This document shows positions 25,446 to 35,509 of a stretch of DNA of 64,000 nucleotides, piece by piece; the first letter of the stretch is position 1; each line of letters opens with the position of its first letter. The DNA comes from an uncultured Eubacterium sp. GTDB taxonomy: Bacteria; Bacillota; Clostridia; Lachnospirales; Lachnospiraceae. The stretch spans positions 62,001 to 126,000 of the forward strand of contig CAKRGX010000001.1 of the NCBI GenBank assembly GCA_934338065.1, written 5' to 3'. The notes below the pieces were generated by a model. That model had not been told where the DNA came from and did no database searches. It was given only the letters and a program-made list of their open reading frames with translations. The translations under genes and the position numbers were made by a program.

Positions 25446-26912
25446 CTAAAAAGCTAATTTCTCAAATTCTCCTACAGGCATTGGCTTTGCAAAAACATAC
25501 CCCTGAATCAGATCACAATTCATTTCTTTTAAGAAATCAACCTGTTCTCTTTCTTCTACGCCCTCTGATATTGTATGTAAGTCCAGTGCCTGTGCGAGTT
25601 GAAGCACACTTTGTATGACATCTTTACCACGCTCATCGTTGTCACCGCTTTCAAAGAAAACACGATCAAGCTTCAACGCATCAACACGCACATCCTTAAG
25701 CATATTAAGTGATGAATATCCACTGCCAAAATCATCAATGGAACAAGACAATCCCGCTTTATGTATCCGGTTAACCAGATTAGTAAGCGAATCAAAATCA
25801 TTATAGAACAAAGATTCGGTCAACTCAATCTCAATAGAATTAGGCGGTACCTCATATTTTTTCAGTACATACTCATAATAATCAAAGAAATTAGGTATTT
25901 CAAAATGGCTTCGGGAAAGATTAACAGAAATCGGTATCACGCAATGCCCTTCACGGTGCCACCGTTCAACCAGCTTACATACTTCTTCAAACATATACAG
26001 ATCTAACTCGACAATAAATCCATTTCCCTCAAACAACGGAATAAATTCATCCGGATAGATCATTCCCTCATCTGGATCGATCCAGCGCACCAGCGCCTCA
26101 GCACCTGCTATCGTTTCGCTCTGAACCTCATACTTAGGCTGTAAATAGGGTACAAAATGCCCACATTGCAAAGCTGTATTCATCTTCATCTCTAACGCCT
26201 TATCTCGTCCAAGCCGTTCACTATCCTTTACATCATATACACCCATCGGTACCAGATGTGACGGAGAAATCTTTTTCCGTGCCAGATTGGCATGTTCCAG
26301 CATAGTACTGACATCACTTTCATCTGTTTTCTCTATAATATAAACACCATAATATAAAGCAATACCGTAGCTGTTTCCATTTTCATCTGTCAGATCGGCG
26401 AACTGCTTGCTGATACGATACAAACGCTGATCTAACTTTGGCAGTGAATGATAGCGCATCAATATTCCAAAATTATCTGCCATAATACGTCCGGACACTT
26501 CATCCCAGCGCAGTTCCTCATCAATAATCGTCTGAATCTGTCTGAGAATCTCATCACCGACTTCATTGCCATAATTCTCATTAATAAACTTAAACCGGTC
26601 AATATTGGCATACACTAAAACATATTGTCCATCTCTTCCCTTTAAAAGATCTTTGGCAATCCGTTCAAATTCTTTTTTATTCTTTCCCCCGGTCACATTG
26701 TCCCTGCCATACTGCTTATATAATAGCTGATACTTCATGATCAGCATAACAACAACAAATAAAACCGTAGCAATAACAACAAGAGCTTTTGTAGTTAAAG
26801 TATCCCACTCATTCAGGACCAAAAACATAAAGCCAAACAGAACGATTGCTGTGATCGTGTCCCAGATCAGCATTGCACTTATTGTTTTTAGCCGGGAAAC
26901 AAATTGTTTCAC
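25446..26912 (-). CDS. EAL-domain phosphodiesterase with degenerate GGDEF domain
   Basis: Probable cyclic-di-GMP phosphodiesterase, 488 residues from a GTG start with AAAGGGG 7 bases upstream. Layout: two membrane helices (about 13-62), a GGDEF-fold domain (about 75-220) and an EAL domain (about 235-485). In the first, the active-site loop reads RIMADNFG in place of GGDEF, so no cyclase activity is expected. In the second, the key motifs are intact: AEALVRW, NLSRSHFE, ELTESLF, IDDFGSGYSSL, DALKLDR and SEGVEE. It probably lowers c-di-GMP. No other c-di-GMP gene is in the window. Confidence 0.9.
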   Translation of the reverse strand: MKQFVSRLKTISAMLIWDTITAIVLFGFMFLVLNEWDTLTTKALVVIATVLFVVVMLIMKYQLLYKQYGRDNVTGGKNKKEFERIAKDLLKGRDGQYVLVYANIDRFKFINENYGNEVGDEILRQIQTIIDEELRWDEVSGRIMADNFGILMRYHSLPKLDQRLYRISKQFADLTDENGNSYGIALYYGVYIIEKTDESDVSTMLEHANLARKKISPSHLVPMGVYDVKDSERLGRDKALEMKMNTALQCGHFVPYLQPKYEVQSETIAGAEALVRWIDPDEGMIYPDEFIPLFEGNGFIVELDLYMFEEVCKLVERWHREGHCVIPISVNLSRSHFEIPNFFDYYEYVLKKYEVPPNSIEIELTESLFYNDFDSLTNLVNRIHKAGLSCSIDDFGSGYSSLNMLKDVRVDALKLDRVFFESGDNDERGKDVIQSVLQLAQALDLHTISEGVEEREQVDFLKEMNCDLIQGYVFAKPMPVGEFEKLAF

Positions 26913-26990
26913 ACAAAAACCCCTTTCCTCAAAAAGTAAATTTATTATAACCTATTTTCCCCATTAAGGCAACTAAAAACAAAGGCAATG

Positions 26991-27413
26991 TCATACAAAA
27001 AAATTGACTTTTTTCTCCGTTTTTTGTGTTTTTATGACAAGAAAAGGAAAACTTTTTTTGTAACTGACAATACTATCCTCATCCGGTCCGGTGAGACTTG
27101 TTTCAATACAAATCTCATTTCCTTTCTCATATAATCCCTGAACACGGATATTGAAACCATTCGTCTCCTGTTCTCCATAACCAACCGCTATATATCGGTA
27201 TGCCCCATCATCGTATGTCATTTGAAATGCATTGATTTTTTTCTTCTCTATTTCATTCAAAAAATCCTTTGGACAATCCGCTGTAGGAACAACTGTATAA
27301 TCCAGGTCTTTCCCCCGTTTTGCTTTCTGATCCCGGCCACATGCAGTCAGCCATATACTAACAGCAATCAGCAAAATCAAACCGGAAAAAAAGACATACC
27401 GTCTTGCATCCAT
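26991..27413 (-). CDS. PrcB-like lipoprotein
   Basis: Predicted lipoprotein of about 140 residues. After start ATG 27413 (GGAG 6 bases upstream) come a signal helix and the lipobox LTAC (about residues 20-23), so the mature protein is anchored outside by its cysteine. The exported part contains RYIAVGYGEQETNGFNIRV followed by ICIETSLTGPDED, the pattern of the PrcB C-terminal domain, found in small exported proteins of unknown role. Between the EAL gene and the PIG-L gene on the same strand, with gaps of about 80-100 bases. Confidence 0.72.
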   Translation of the reverse strand: MDARRYVFFSGLILLIAVSIWLTACGRDQKAKRGKDLDYTVVPTADCPKDFLNEIEKKKINAFQMTYDDGAYRYIAVGYGEQETNGFNIRVQGLYEKGNEICIETSLTGPDEDSIVSYKKSFPFLVIKTQKTEKKVNFFV

Positions 27414-27511
27414 ACCAGTCTCCATTTTCAATCTTTGTTCACTAGTATATGTTCTGCTGTCATGCGATATGTCTTATCTTTCAAAATATCCGATCATACT
27501 GCGGATTGTCA

Positions 27512-29257
27512 TTATTTTTTCTTGTTGTCGATCCAATCTTCCTTTTTGATCCAGTTTTCATAAGGAATCATATGACCAAATGCTCTGATTGCTCCCTGCG
27601 CAGTCGGTAAATACATGCGGATCATTTCATTTTTTATCGCAAGGTCTTCGGCCGCGATCTGTTCTCCTGGTATGGTATCATCCGCATCATAATATTTCCC
27701 AAAATAATAAAATTCTACATTTTGCAGCTTCAGCTTATCAAATTCCGAAGAAACATAAGCGGATACTCTCTGGTGATGATATTTTCCATACTCACCAAAT
27801 GGATTATGCGTGACAACCTTTTTCCACTTCTTATAGGTCAGTATCGTCCGGATATCTTTTCTCATACCTACTTCACTTGTGGAATACAGGTCGGCATCAT
27901 ATTTACCATTCTTATAATATTTTTTCACATCCGGATAATTCAGGATTAGGCTCTTCTGATTTACCCTATTCATAACACTGTCAAAATTAGCATGTCTGGT
28001 CTGATGATAACCATTTGTCATGCAGACAACAAAATACTTCTCATGAATCAGGTGAGCTCCCCCCCACAAACTTTCATCGTCCGGATGAGTTACGATCATT
28101 ACATGATCAACATCATCCAGCTTCAGCTTATCTAACATAGCTTTAGTAACCGTTCCATTGTTCGCTGTGATCTTTATCGTCCATGTCTTACTGATCCGTG
28201 AATCCACGGAAGTTGCCGTGATATCTACCCCCTCCGTCGGACGAAGTGCTGTCACACGGCCATTCTTGTCCACCATGGCCATGGAACGGTCATTGCTTGA
28301 CCATTTGATTGTTTTATAAGTAGCATTTTCCGGTGTGATCTGTAGCTTCAGGTCACGCTGGGTTCCTGCCTCCATAGTAATTGGATTATTATCATCAAAA
28401 GCAATATCTGTCACTGCTACTTTACTGATCTGAATCGCAATATGTGAAATCTTTTTCTGCTTTCTGCTTTTCGCCCGAACAACAACGGTGCCTTCTTTAT
28501 GCGCGGTCAAAATGCCATGCTCATCCACCGTTGCGAGTATTTTGGACGAAGTTGACCAATTCACGGCATAATCCGTAGCGTTCTCCGGCGTCCGGATTGC
28601 CTTTAAGGCAATCTTCTCCCCTACAATACAGTTGGTCTTCGGTGCCTCTATTTCCAATGACTCCAATTTTACTTTTTTCTTGACTCTTAAACGAAAGGAA
28701 CTTTTCCGTTTTGTATTTTTCACCTTCGCCGTAATTGTCGTTTTTCCCTTTTTTAACGCTTTAATTTTTCCTTTCTTAGAAATCGTCGCAACTTTAGGGT
28801 TGCTCGATGTCCACTGAATATCCTGAAAAGACGCATTCTCTGGCGTAATTTTCGTATGCAGCCTGCACTTTTCTTTTTCCACCAGATAATATTCCGGTTT
28901 GTTGAGTATCGTCACTCGATCTACCGGCTCATACGGGAGTACCGTGACCGTTGCTGTCACTTCTTTATCTGACCCTTTCAACTGTGCTGTGATCTCTGCC
29001 TTACCGGTACGGATTCCCTTTACCTTTCCTTTCGCATTTACGGTTGCAATCTTCTTATCACTGCTTGACCACTTCAACTGCTTTTTCTCCCATTTAGTAA
29101 TCTTCTTTATCTTCATGGTCTTCTTCTTTGATGTATAAACGGAAGCATCCTTCATTTTCCATGAAGCTGCGTCTGCTTTTCCTGCCCCCATAGCAAGAAC
29201 CAGTCCCCCCAGTACTGCTAATAACAAAATCCCCCTCTTACCAATTATCGCTTTCAT
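27512..29257 (-). CDS. Secreted PIG-L (LmbE-type) deacetylase with four Big_2 domains
   Basis: Surface enzyme of about 581 residues: signal peptide ending near DAA (about 31), four tandem bacterial Ig-like Big_2 domains (about 33-110, 112-195, 198-280, 283-370, each with a SS-x-K-x-ATV or similar core) and a C-terminal PIG-L domain. That domain keeps the zinc-site motif THPDDESLWGG and the distal HHQR histidines, so it is likely an active N-acetyl-sugar deacetylase. The Big_2 array probably acts as a wall-spanning stalk. No LPXTG or lipobox is seen. Start codon is either GTG 29260 or ATG 29257, behind AAGGAG. It lies 15 bases after rsmA and may share its transcript. Confidence 0.87.
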   Translation of the reverse strand: MKAIIGKRGILLLAVLGGLVLAMGAGKADAASWKMKDASVYTSKKKTMKIKKITKWEKKQLKWSSSDKKIATVNAKGKVKGIRTGKAEITAQLKGSDKEVTATVTVLPYEPVDRVTILNKPEYYLVEKEKCRLHTKITPENASFQDIQWTSSNPKVATISKKGKIKALKKGKTTITAKVKNTKRKSSFRLRVKKKVKLESLEIEAPKTNCIVGEKIALKAIRTPENATDYAVNWSTSSKILATVDEHGILTAHKEGTVVVRAKSRKQKKISHIAIQISKVAVTDIAFDDNNPITMEAGTQRDLKLQITPENATYKTIKWSSNDRSMAMVDKNGRVTALRPTEGVDITATSVDSRISKTWTIKITANNGTVTKAMLDKLKLDDVDHVMIVTHPDDESLWGGAHLIHEKYFVVCMTNGYHQTRHANFDSVMNRVNQKSLILNYPDVKKYYKNGKYDADLYSTSEVGMRKDIRTILTYKKWKKVVTHNPFGEYGKYHHQRVSAYVSSEFDKLKLQNVEFYYFGKYYDADDTIPGEQIAAEDLAIKNEMIRMYLPTAQGAIRAFGHMIPYENWIKKEDWIDNKKK

Positions 29258-29272
29258 CACTTTCGTTCTCCT

Positions 29273-30148
29273 TTACCTTGTTTTCTTTATTTTTTGTAAT
29301 TGATCTGCCAAGGCTGCAAACTCTGACAATCCCAGCTTCTCACCGCGAATCGTCACAGAAAGTCCCATGTTTTCTAACGCTTGTGCCACTTCCTCTTTGG
29401 TAAACAACAACTCAGGACTGTTCGCCAGTCCATTTTGTAATGTTTTACGCCTTTGATTAAAAGATGCTCGGATCAGTCGGAACATCAGCTGCTCATCCGC
29501 CACCTGCACCGGTGTATGCTCCAGACAATCCAGACGGATCACCGCACTTCCCACCTTTGGCCGTGGCATAAAACAATTCGGTGGTACATTAGCAGCTAGA
29601 TACGGCTTCGCATAATACTGAACAGCCAAAGACAACGCCCCATATACCTTTGTCCCAGGTTCTGCCTGCATACGCTCCGCCACTTCCTTCTGCACCATAA
29701 CGGTTATATTGACCAGTGGTACATGACTCTCAAACAACCCCATAATGATCGGAGTTGTTATATAATAAGGCAGATTCGCTACTACTTTTATCGGTCTTCC
29801 CTCATTATACTTCTGTGCTATTGCCCGGATATCCTGCCGCAGAATATCTCCATGCAGTACTTCCACATTCGTATAGGATGCCAAAGTCTCCTTCAGAATA
29901 GGAATAAGGTTATGATCAATCTCCACTGCCAGAACCTGGCGGGCATGTTCACAAAGATACTGTGTCATCGTACCGATGCCAGGTCCAATCTCAAGGACAA
30001 AGTCTTCTCTGGTAATCTCTGCTGCCTCAATAATCTTATCCAACACATGTGGATCAATCAGAAAATTTTGTCCAAATTTTTTCTGAAAATGAAAATCGTG
30101 TTTTTGTAAAACCTGTATCGTTTCCTGTGGATTGCTGAGTTTCGCCAC
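29273..30148 (-). CDS. rsmA: 16S rRNA dimethyladenosine transferase
   Basis: KsgA enzyme; dimethylates A1518 and A1519 at the end of 16S rRNA. The 291 residues contain KFGQNFLIDPHVLDKI, the SAM site VLEIGPGIGTMTQYL, the VVANLPYYITTPI catalytic NLPY motif, FMPRPKVGSAVIRL and SFNQRRKTLQNGL. It begins with a GTG preceded by an AGGAAGAAG site. It follows tatD by 30 bases and metG further up, the standard Firmicutes order, although the rnmV (ribonuclease M5) gene that usually comes just before rsmA is missing here. Confidence 0.96.
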   Translation of the reverse strand: MAKLSNPQETIQVLQKHDFHFQKKFGQNFLIDPHVLDKIIEAAEITREDFVLEIGPGIGTMTQYLCEHARQVLAVEIDHNLIPILKETLASYTNVEVLHGDILRQDIRAIAQKYNEGRPIKVVANLPYYITTPIIMGLFESHVPLVNITVMVQKEVAERMQAEPGTKVYGALSLAVQYYAKPYLAANVPPNCFMPRPKVGSAVIRLDCLEHTPVQVADEQLMFRLIRASFNQRRKTLQNGLANSPELLFTKEEVAQALENMGLSVTIRGEKLGLSEFAALADQLQKIKKTR

Positions 30149-30178
30149 ACTCTTCTTCCTTTCTATATCATAAATATA

Positions 30179-30952
30179 TCATAAATGTGTCAAACCATAT
30201 AACTTTTTTGCATTTTCTGTCGTGATCCGGATAATTTCATCCGGCGTAGTCCCTTTCAGCTCTGCCATTTTCCCTGCTACATAGATAAGCTGTGAGGAAT
30301 CATTTCGTATGCCCCTGTTTGGCTCCGGCGCCATATAAGGACAATCCGTCTCCAAAACAATCCTCTCAAGTGGAATCTCCTGCACTGTGCGCTTCAGCTT
30401 CTTCGCATTTTTAAATGTCAGCACACCACCTACACCAATGTAAAAGCCCATATCGACATACTCTTTTGCCATCTCTGGTGAATACGAATAACAATGGATC
30501 ACTCCACCACACTCATATGCTTTCGTTTCCGTGAGGATGTTCATCGTGTCTGCTGCCGCATCACGGCTATGAATAATAATTGGAAGACGTACTTCCTTTG
30601 CCAGTCCGATCTGACGATAAAACCACTTTTTCTGTATTGCGGGAGCCGGCTCCGGCCAATGATAATCAAGACCAAACTCACCGATCGCTACCACCTTATC
30701 GTGCGAAGCATGTTCTTGTATCCAATCTATATCTGCTCCGGTAAGACCGCCTGCCTCACTTGGATGGACACCCAGAGCACAATAGATAAATTCATACTGC
30801 TCTGCTAATGCCAGTGCAGCACGGCTTGAAGCCATGTCTGCACCTACATCAACAAGCCACCCGACGCCTTTATCATGCATACCGGAAAGCAGTTCACCGC
30901 GGTCAGCATCAAATGCTGTATCATCATAATGACTATGTGTATCAAATATCAT
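30179..30952 (-). CDS. tatD: TatD family metal-dependent hydrolase
   Basis: Two-metal TIM-barrel nuclease/hydrolase; TatD members act as 3'-5' DNases and in quality control. The 257 residues show FDTHSHYDD at the N-terminus (metal ligands), VAIGEFGLDYHW, the PIIIHSRDAAADT strand, GVIHCYSYSPEMAKEY and the ETDCPYMAPEP aspartate motif. Length and motif order match the family fully. GAGG precedes the ATG. It lies between metG (38-base gap) and rsmA, as is common in Firmicutes (yabD in Bacillus). Confidence 0.94.
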   Translation of the reverse strand: MIFDTHSHYDDTAFDADRGELLSGMHDKGVGWLVDVGADMASSRAALALAEQYEFIYCALGVHPSEAGGLTGADIDWIQEHASHDKVVAIGEFGLDYHWPEPAPAIQKKWFYRQIGLAKEVRLPIIIHSRDAAADTMNILTETKAYECGGVIHCYSYSPEMAKEYVDMGFYIGVGGVLTFKNAKKLKRTVQEIPLERIVLETDCPYMAPEPNRGIRNDSSQLIYVAGKMAELKGTTPDEIIRITTENAKKLYGLTHL

Positions 30953-30989
30953 TTTTTCCTCATTTCCACGTCACCTCATGTATGACGCA

Positions 30990-32963
30990 TTAACAGATCT
31001 CTGCACCTGCCGGCATCGGTTTCTCCGGTGTCATGAGTGCCAGATTACCTTCCGCGTCTTCGGCACACAAAAGCATGCCCTCAGAAAGCACACCGGCAAG
31101 CTTCGCCGGTTTCAGATTGACAAGCACCATCACTTTCTTTCCAACCATTTCTTCCGGGGAATAATACTTGCGGATACCAGACACGATCTGCTTTACCTCA
31201 CTGCCAACACGGACCTGGCTGCACAAAAGTTTCTTGGACTTCTCTACTGCCTGACAGGAGATGATCTCACCTACCTGGAACTGCATCTTCATAAAATCGT
31301 CAAAAGTAATCTCTGGTTTTTCCTCAATATCAATTACATCTTTGTTCTCATCAACAAACTCACCGGAAGCCTTTGCATCTGCGATCTGTCGCTCTTTTAT
31401 CTCTTCCGCTTTTGCGAGCACTTCCTTCGGATCCAGCCGCATGAAGAGAATCTCCGGATTTTCGGTAACTTTGGTTCCGGATACATATTTACCAAATGTA
31501 TCCATCTCTTCTTCTGTACGTTTCTCTGCATTTAACTGTCTCAGGATCTTCTCTGTTGTCTCCGGCATAAATGCTTCCAAAAGGCTGGCTCCGATCGTAA
31601 TACTTTCCACAAGATTATACAGTACTGTAGATAACCGGTCCTTCTTAGCTTCATCTTTACCAAGAACCCACGGTTCTGTCTCATCAATATATTTATTGCA
31701 GCGCTTAAATAAACTAAAGATCTCTGTAATTGCGTCAGCCACACGCAATTGATCCATCTTGTCTGCTACCACTTTTGGCACAGCCATCACTTTTTCTTTC
31801 AGATCATCGTCCACCGGTTCTGTTACGCCTTTATTCTCCAGAACACCGCCCAGGTACTTATTGCTCATAGAGATTGTACGGTTTACAAGATTTCCAAGTA
31901 CATTCGCAAGGTCGGAATTCATACGTTCCACCATCAGTTCCCAGCTCACTACACCATCATTTTCAAATGGCATTTCATGAAGAACAAAATAACGGACCGC
32001 ATCTACACCAAAGATGTCAACCAGATCATCGGCATAGATCACATTTCCTTTACTCTTACTCATTTTGCCATCCCCCTGCAAAAGCCACGGGTGGCCAAAT
32101 ACCTGCTTTGGAAGCGGAATGTCCAGCGCCATCAGCATGATTGGCCAATAAATTGTATGGAAACGGAGAATGTCTTTTCCAATCAGGTGCAGGTCAGCCG
32201 GCCAGTATTTCTCATACAACGCATCATGATTTCCATCCACATCATAGCCCAGTCCTGTAACATAATTGCTCAGCGCATCCAGCCATACATATACTATATG
32301 CCCCGGATCAAAATCTACCGGAATACCCCAGGTAAAACTGGTTCGTGAAACACACAGATCCTGCAGTCCGGGCTTCAGGAAATTATTCACCATCTCGTTT
32401 TTACGTGATTCCGGCTGAATAAACTCGGGATGCTCCTCAATATGCTTCATCAAACGATTCTGGTATTTACTTAGCTTCAAAAAGTACGCTTCTTCTTTTG
32501 CCGGCTGACACTCACGCCCACAATCCGGACATTTGCCATCGACAAGCTGCGAAGCAGTGAAAAAAGATTCACATGGCGTACAATACATTCCCTCATAAAA
32601 TCCTTTGTAAATATCACCCTGCTCATACAGCTTCTTAAACATCTTCTTTACCTGTGCCTCATGATCCGCATCAGTTGTACGGATAAATTTATCATAGGAT
32701 GTGTTCATCAGATCCCAGATTCTCTTGATTTCTGATGATACATCATCGACAAACTGTTTCGGAGTAATACCCGCTTCATTTGCTTTCAATTCAATCTTCT
32801 GGCCATGCTCATCCGTCCCCGTCTGAAAACGGACATCATAACCCTGAAATCTTTTGTAACGTGCAATTGCATCCGCCAAAACAATCTCATATGTGTTACC
32901 AATGTGTGGCTTGCCGGATGTGTAGGCAATTGCCGTTGTTAAATAATAGGTTTTCTTACTCAT
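30990..32963 (-). CDS. metG: Methionyl-tRNA synthetase
   Basis: Charges tRNA-Met, cytoplasmic. The 657 residues have the class I motif PHIGNTYE, a single zinc knuckle (CTPCESFF...CPDCGREC), the catalytic KMSKSKGN loop, the anticodon-binding helical domain and a C-terminal tRNA-binding OB domain (about 555-657, FDDFMKMQFQVGEI...AGVLSEGMLL), which makes the enzyme dimeric. Start ATG 32963 follows a GGAGG site; the longer frame to 33020 has no site. It heads the metG-tatD-rsmA operon from a near-perfect promoter (33060-33088). The leader of about 90 bases is too short for a T-box. Confidence 0.97.
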   Translation of the reverse strand: MSKKTYYLTTAIAYTSGKPHIGNTYEIVLADAIARYKRFQGYDVRFQTGTDEHGQKIELKANEAGITPKQFVDDVSSEIKRIWDLMNTSYDKFIRTTDADHEAQVKKMFKKLYEQGDIYKGFYEGMYCTPCESFFTASQLVDGKCPDCGRECQPAKEEAYFLKLSKYQNRLMKHIEEHPEFIQPESRKNEMVNNFLKPGLQDLCVSRTSFTWGIPVDFDPGHIVYVWLDALSNYVTGLGYDVDGNHDALYEKYWPADLHLIGKDILRFHTIYWPIMLMALDIPLPKQVFGHPWLLQGDGKMSKSKGNVIYADDLVDIFGVDAVRYFVLHEMPFENDGVVSWELMVERMNSDLANVLGNLVNRTISMSNKYLGGVLENKGVTEPVDDDLKEKVMAVPKVVADKMDQLRVADAITEIFSLFKRCNKYIDETEPWVLGKDEAKKDRLSTVLYNLVESITIGASLLEAFMPETTEKILRQLNAEKRTEEEMDTFGKYVSGTKVTENPEILFMRLDPKEVLAKAEEIKERQIADAKASGEFVDENKDVIDIEEKPEITFDDFMKMQFQVGEIISCQAVEKSKKLLCSQVRVGSEVKQIVSGIRKYYSPEEMVGKKVMVLVNLKPAKLAGVLSEGMLLCAEDAEGNLALMTPEKPMPAGAEIC

Positions 32964-33059
32964 GATATAAATTCCTCCAATTCTCAAGTAAAATGGCAAA
33001 TGAAGCCATTCTCTCTTCATCTTAGCAGGGGTATCCCCCTAAATTTTTGACTATCCCTT

Positions 33060-33088
33060 ATTGTAGGTAAAATGATTCACAATGTCAA
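33060..33088 (-). promoter_or_regulatory. Sigma-A promoter of metG-tatD-rsmA
   Basis: Bottom strand: TTGACA (33088-33083), 17-bp spacer, TACAAT (33065-33060). Confidence 0.85.
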
Positions 33089-33123
33089 GTATTCCGGGGT
33101 AGGAATAATTTTCACACCGGGGC

Positions 33124-33152
33124 TTTACTTTTTTTCACGAATCTATTACACT
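33124..33152 (+). promoter_or_regulatory. Candidate sigma-A promoter of nfo
   Basis: TTTACT (33124-33129), 17-bp spacer, TACACT (33147-33152), about 27 bases before the ribosome site of nfo. Moderate match. Confidence 0.5.
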
Positions 33153-33185
33153 TGAACAAATAAATGATCAGAAAAGGAGACTTCT

Positions 33186-34055
33186 ATGCTGTTACTTGGT
33201 TCCCATGTCGGAATGAATGGAAAAGAAATGTTACTTGGCTCTGTCAAAGAGGCACTCTCGTACGGGGCAAATACTTTTATGGTATATACCGGTGCACCAC
33301 AAAACACACGCCGAAAGGAAATATCTGAACTTAATATACCGGCAGCACGTAATTTAATGAACGAGCACAATATGGCTAACTTCATTGTACATGCACCTTA
33401 CATTATCAACCTTGCCAACACGGTAAAACCGGAGACCTACCAGCTTGCCGTTGAATTTCTGGCAAAAGAAATCGAACGAACAGCCGCCATGGGTGCTGAC
33501 GTTCTGGTCCTGCACCCCGGTTCCCATGTAGGTGCGGGTGCAGATGCCGGAATTGCCCAGATTATTAAGGGATTAAATGAAGTATTATGCGCCGACACTC
33601 CGGTAACGATTGCCCTCGAAACAATGGCGGGCAAAGGCAGTGAACTTGGTCGTTCTTTTGAAGAGCTCCGCGCGATCTATGACGGATGCGCTCACGCAGA
33701 TAAACTCCGTGTCTGCTTTGATACCTGCCACGTCAACGATGCCGGCTATGATGTGGTGAATGATTATGACAAGGTGATGAACGAATTTGACAAGATACTG
33801 GGACTGGATCAGATTGCTGCTTTTCACATTAATGACAGCAAGAATGAACGGGGAGCACATAAAGACCGCCATGAAAATTTTGGCAGAGGTCGCATCGGTG
33901 CCGATGCTCTAATGCAGGTGATCCGTGATCCGCGATTTGACTTCATACCAATGATTCTGGAAACACCTTATATCAAAGATCCGGAAAACCCTAAAAAGTC
34001 AACCCCGCCTTATAAAGAAGAAATTGAAGAAATTCGCGAACGATTAGGGGAGTAA
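33186..34055 (+). CDS. nfo: Endonuclease IV (AP endonuclease)
   Basis: Zinc-dependent DNA repair enzyme that cuts at abasic sites. The 289 residues have the TIM-barrel signatures: [11 protein letters not shown] at the start, [22 protein letters not shown] (zinc ligand), [55 protein letters not shown] and MILETPY, together the full set of nine metal ligands as far as I can see. AAAGGAG precedes the ATG. Single-gene unit divergent from metG. The stop codon lies in the loop of a GC-rich hairpin (34038-34067). Confidence 0.96.
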   Translation: MLLLGSHVGMNGKEMLLGSVKEALSYGANTFMVYTGAPQNTRRKEISELNIPAARNLMNEHNMANFIVHAPYIINLANTVKPETYQLAVEFLAKEIERTAAMGADVLVLHPGSHVGAGADAGIAQIIKGLNEVLCADTPVTIALETMAGKGSELGRSFEELRAIYDGCAHADKLRVCFDTCHVNDAGYDVVNDYDKVMNEFDKILGLDQIAAFHINDSKNERGAHKDRHENFGRGRIGADALMQVIRDPRFDFIPMILETPYIKDPENPKKSTPPYKEEIEEIRERLGE

Positions 34056-34067
34056 CCCCAATCGTTC
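34038..34067. terminator. Hairpin spanning the nfo stop codon
   Basis: GAACGATT-A-GGGG pairs with CCCC-AATCGTTC across a 5-base loop containing the TAA, with one bulged A. No T run follows directly, so it is a weak terminator or an mRNA-stabilising structure between two converging genes. Confidence 0.45.
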
Positions 34068-34087
34068 CAGATCACTCCCTGCTACGA

Positions 34088-35509
34088 TCATTTTTCCGAC
34101 GTTGGTAAGCTTACGCGGAAAAAGCGGCGGAAAAATTGTTTGGCATTAAAGGGAATCAACGGATAAATATAACTTTTTCCACTAATTGTCCGGTTAGTTA
34201 CAATGCACACGACTACAAAAAGCAAGCCGCCGGTCAATCCCCACAAGCCAAAGGCTGCTGTCAGACAAATAAGCAGAATACGCATGAATTTCAGGGCATA
34301 CCCCAGTTCGAGACTGACCTGTGTATAATTTGCCACTGCAACAAAAGCCATATATAACATGATTTCCGAATTAAACCATCCCGAACTGACCGTATAATCA
34401 CCCAGAATAATACCGGCAACGACACTAAGCGGCGTACTGAGCATATTCGGAGTATTGACTGAAGCCAGCTTCAATCCATCAATGGCAAATTCCAAAATCA
34501 GCATCTGCAGCCAGATAGGGACATTAACCGGATCATTTATTATGATAAACTTCATGCCCTCCGGCAGCCATTGTGGATGAGTAATGAACAGTAAAAAGAG
34601 CGGTGTCAACACAACAGCAAGTATATCGATCACAATGCGTGACAGCCTCAGATAAGTCCCCGTAACAGGTGGAAAGTAATAATCATCGGCATCCTCTGCA
34701 ATATCGAACACTGAGGTAGGAAGAATCATGGCGGCAGGAGAATTGTCTACTAGGATAGCAATGCTCCCCTCCAGAATACTGGCTGCCGTAGTGTCGGGAC
34801 GCTCGGAGAACTTGAACTTCGGAAATGGATTATACCATTTATGCTGATAAAGACATTCTGCCAGACTCTGCTGATTCATTGACAACGAGTCAATATCAAT
34901 CGCATCAAGCCGCTTACGAATATCCTCTAGCATTTCTTCTTCTACTCGATTTCCCATATAGGCAACCACCACGTCCGTACGGGAACTCTTCCCTACTGTA
35001 TGCATTTCCATTACAAGATCGGTAGAACGGATCCGTCTGCGGATCAACGCCGTATTAAATACAACCGTTTCTACAAAACCATCTCTGGATCCCCGCATTA
35101 CCTTATCTTTCTCCGGCTCATCAACCGAACGGGAAGGGTATGTGCGAAAATCAGTAGCCAGCATTTCCGCATATCCATCAATCATTAACACCGGGACTCC
35201 GGACAATACACGCTGCAAAAAATCTTCCTCTGTTTTTACCAGATCAATCTCACCATAGGGAAGCTTTTCTTTCAAAAAGTCATGTGCTGTTGCCGGCATC
35301 TCTTCTGGTGTTATCTTATAGAGAAACTCTAATACTTTCTCCATAATTTCATCTTTGCAAAAGCCATCAATAAAGTAAAAACAAGCCTTCTTACCACCAA
35401 TCGTCACCACCCGGTATAACAGATCAAAACTCTTATTTATATGAAGAAGTTCATCAATCCGCTTTTTATTTTTTTCAAAATCACTTGAAAACACTGCTTT
35501 TTCTGTCAT
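34088..35509 (-). CDS. spoVAF: GerA-family spore germination protein, SpoVAF-like
   Basis: Membrane protein of the GerA-A family found in the spore inner membrane. The 473 residues have a soluble N-terminal domain (about 1-260) with KSFDLLYRVVTIGGKKACFYFIDGFCKDE, TYPSRSVDEPE and GSRDGFVETVVFNTALIRRRIR, then about five or six membrane helices (about 280-440) including TPNMLSTPLSVVAGIILGDY. The first part strongly recalls SpoVAF rather than nutrient receptors such as GerAA, but I give the symbol tentatively. No spoVA genes or gerB/gerC partners are adjacent. Start ATG 35509 is 4-5 bases after a GAGG site; an upstream in-frame ATG at 35542 has none. Confidence 0.8.
   Translation of the reverse strand: MTEKAVFSSDFEKNKKRIDELLHINKSFDLLYRVVTIGGKKACFYFIDGFCKDEIMEKVLEFLYKITPEEMPATAHDFLKEKLPYGEIDLVKTEEDFLQRVLSGVPVLMIDGYAEMLATDFRTYPSRSVDEPEKDKVMRGSRDGFVETVVFNTALIRRRIRSTDLVMEMHTVGKSSRTDVVVAYMGNRVEEEMLEDIRKRLDAIDIDSLSMNQQSLAECLYQHKWYNPFPKFKFSERPDTTAASILEGSIAILVDNSPAAMILPTSVFDIAEDADDYYFPPVTGTYLRLSRIVIDILAVVLTPLFLLFITHPQWLPEGMKFIIINDPVNVPIWLQMLILEFAIDGLKLASVNTPNMLSTPLSVVAGIILGDYTVSSGWFNSEIMLYMAFVAVANYTQVSLELGYALKFMRILLICLTAAFGLWGLTGGLLFVVVCIVTNRTISGKSYIYPLIPFNAKQFFRRFFRVSLPTSEK

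Noticed and set aside
30494..32348. Several open frames of 100-200 codons on the top strand opposite tatD and metG
   Set aside because: Shadows: no ribosome sites, and the bottom-strand genes are fully supported.
32964..33060. S-box or T-box leader ahead of metG
   Set aside because: Leader from the promoter is only about 90 bases and shows no S-box or T-box core; only a small GGGG/CCCC hairpin is present.
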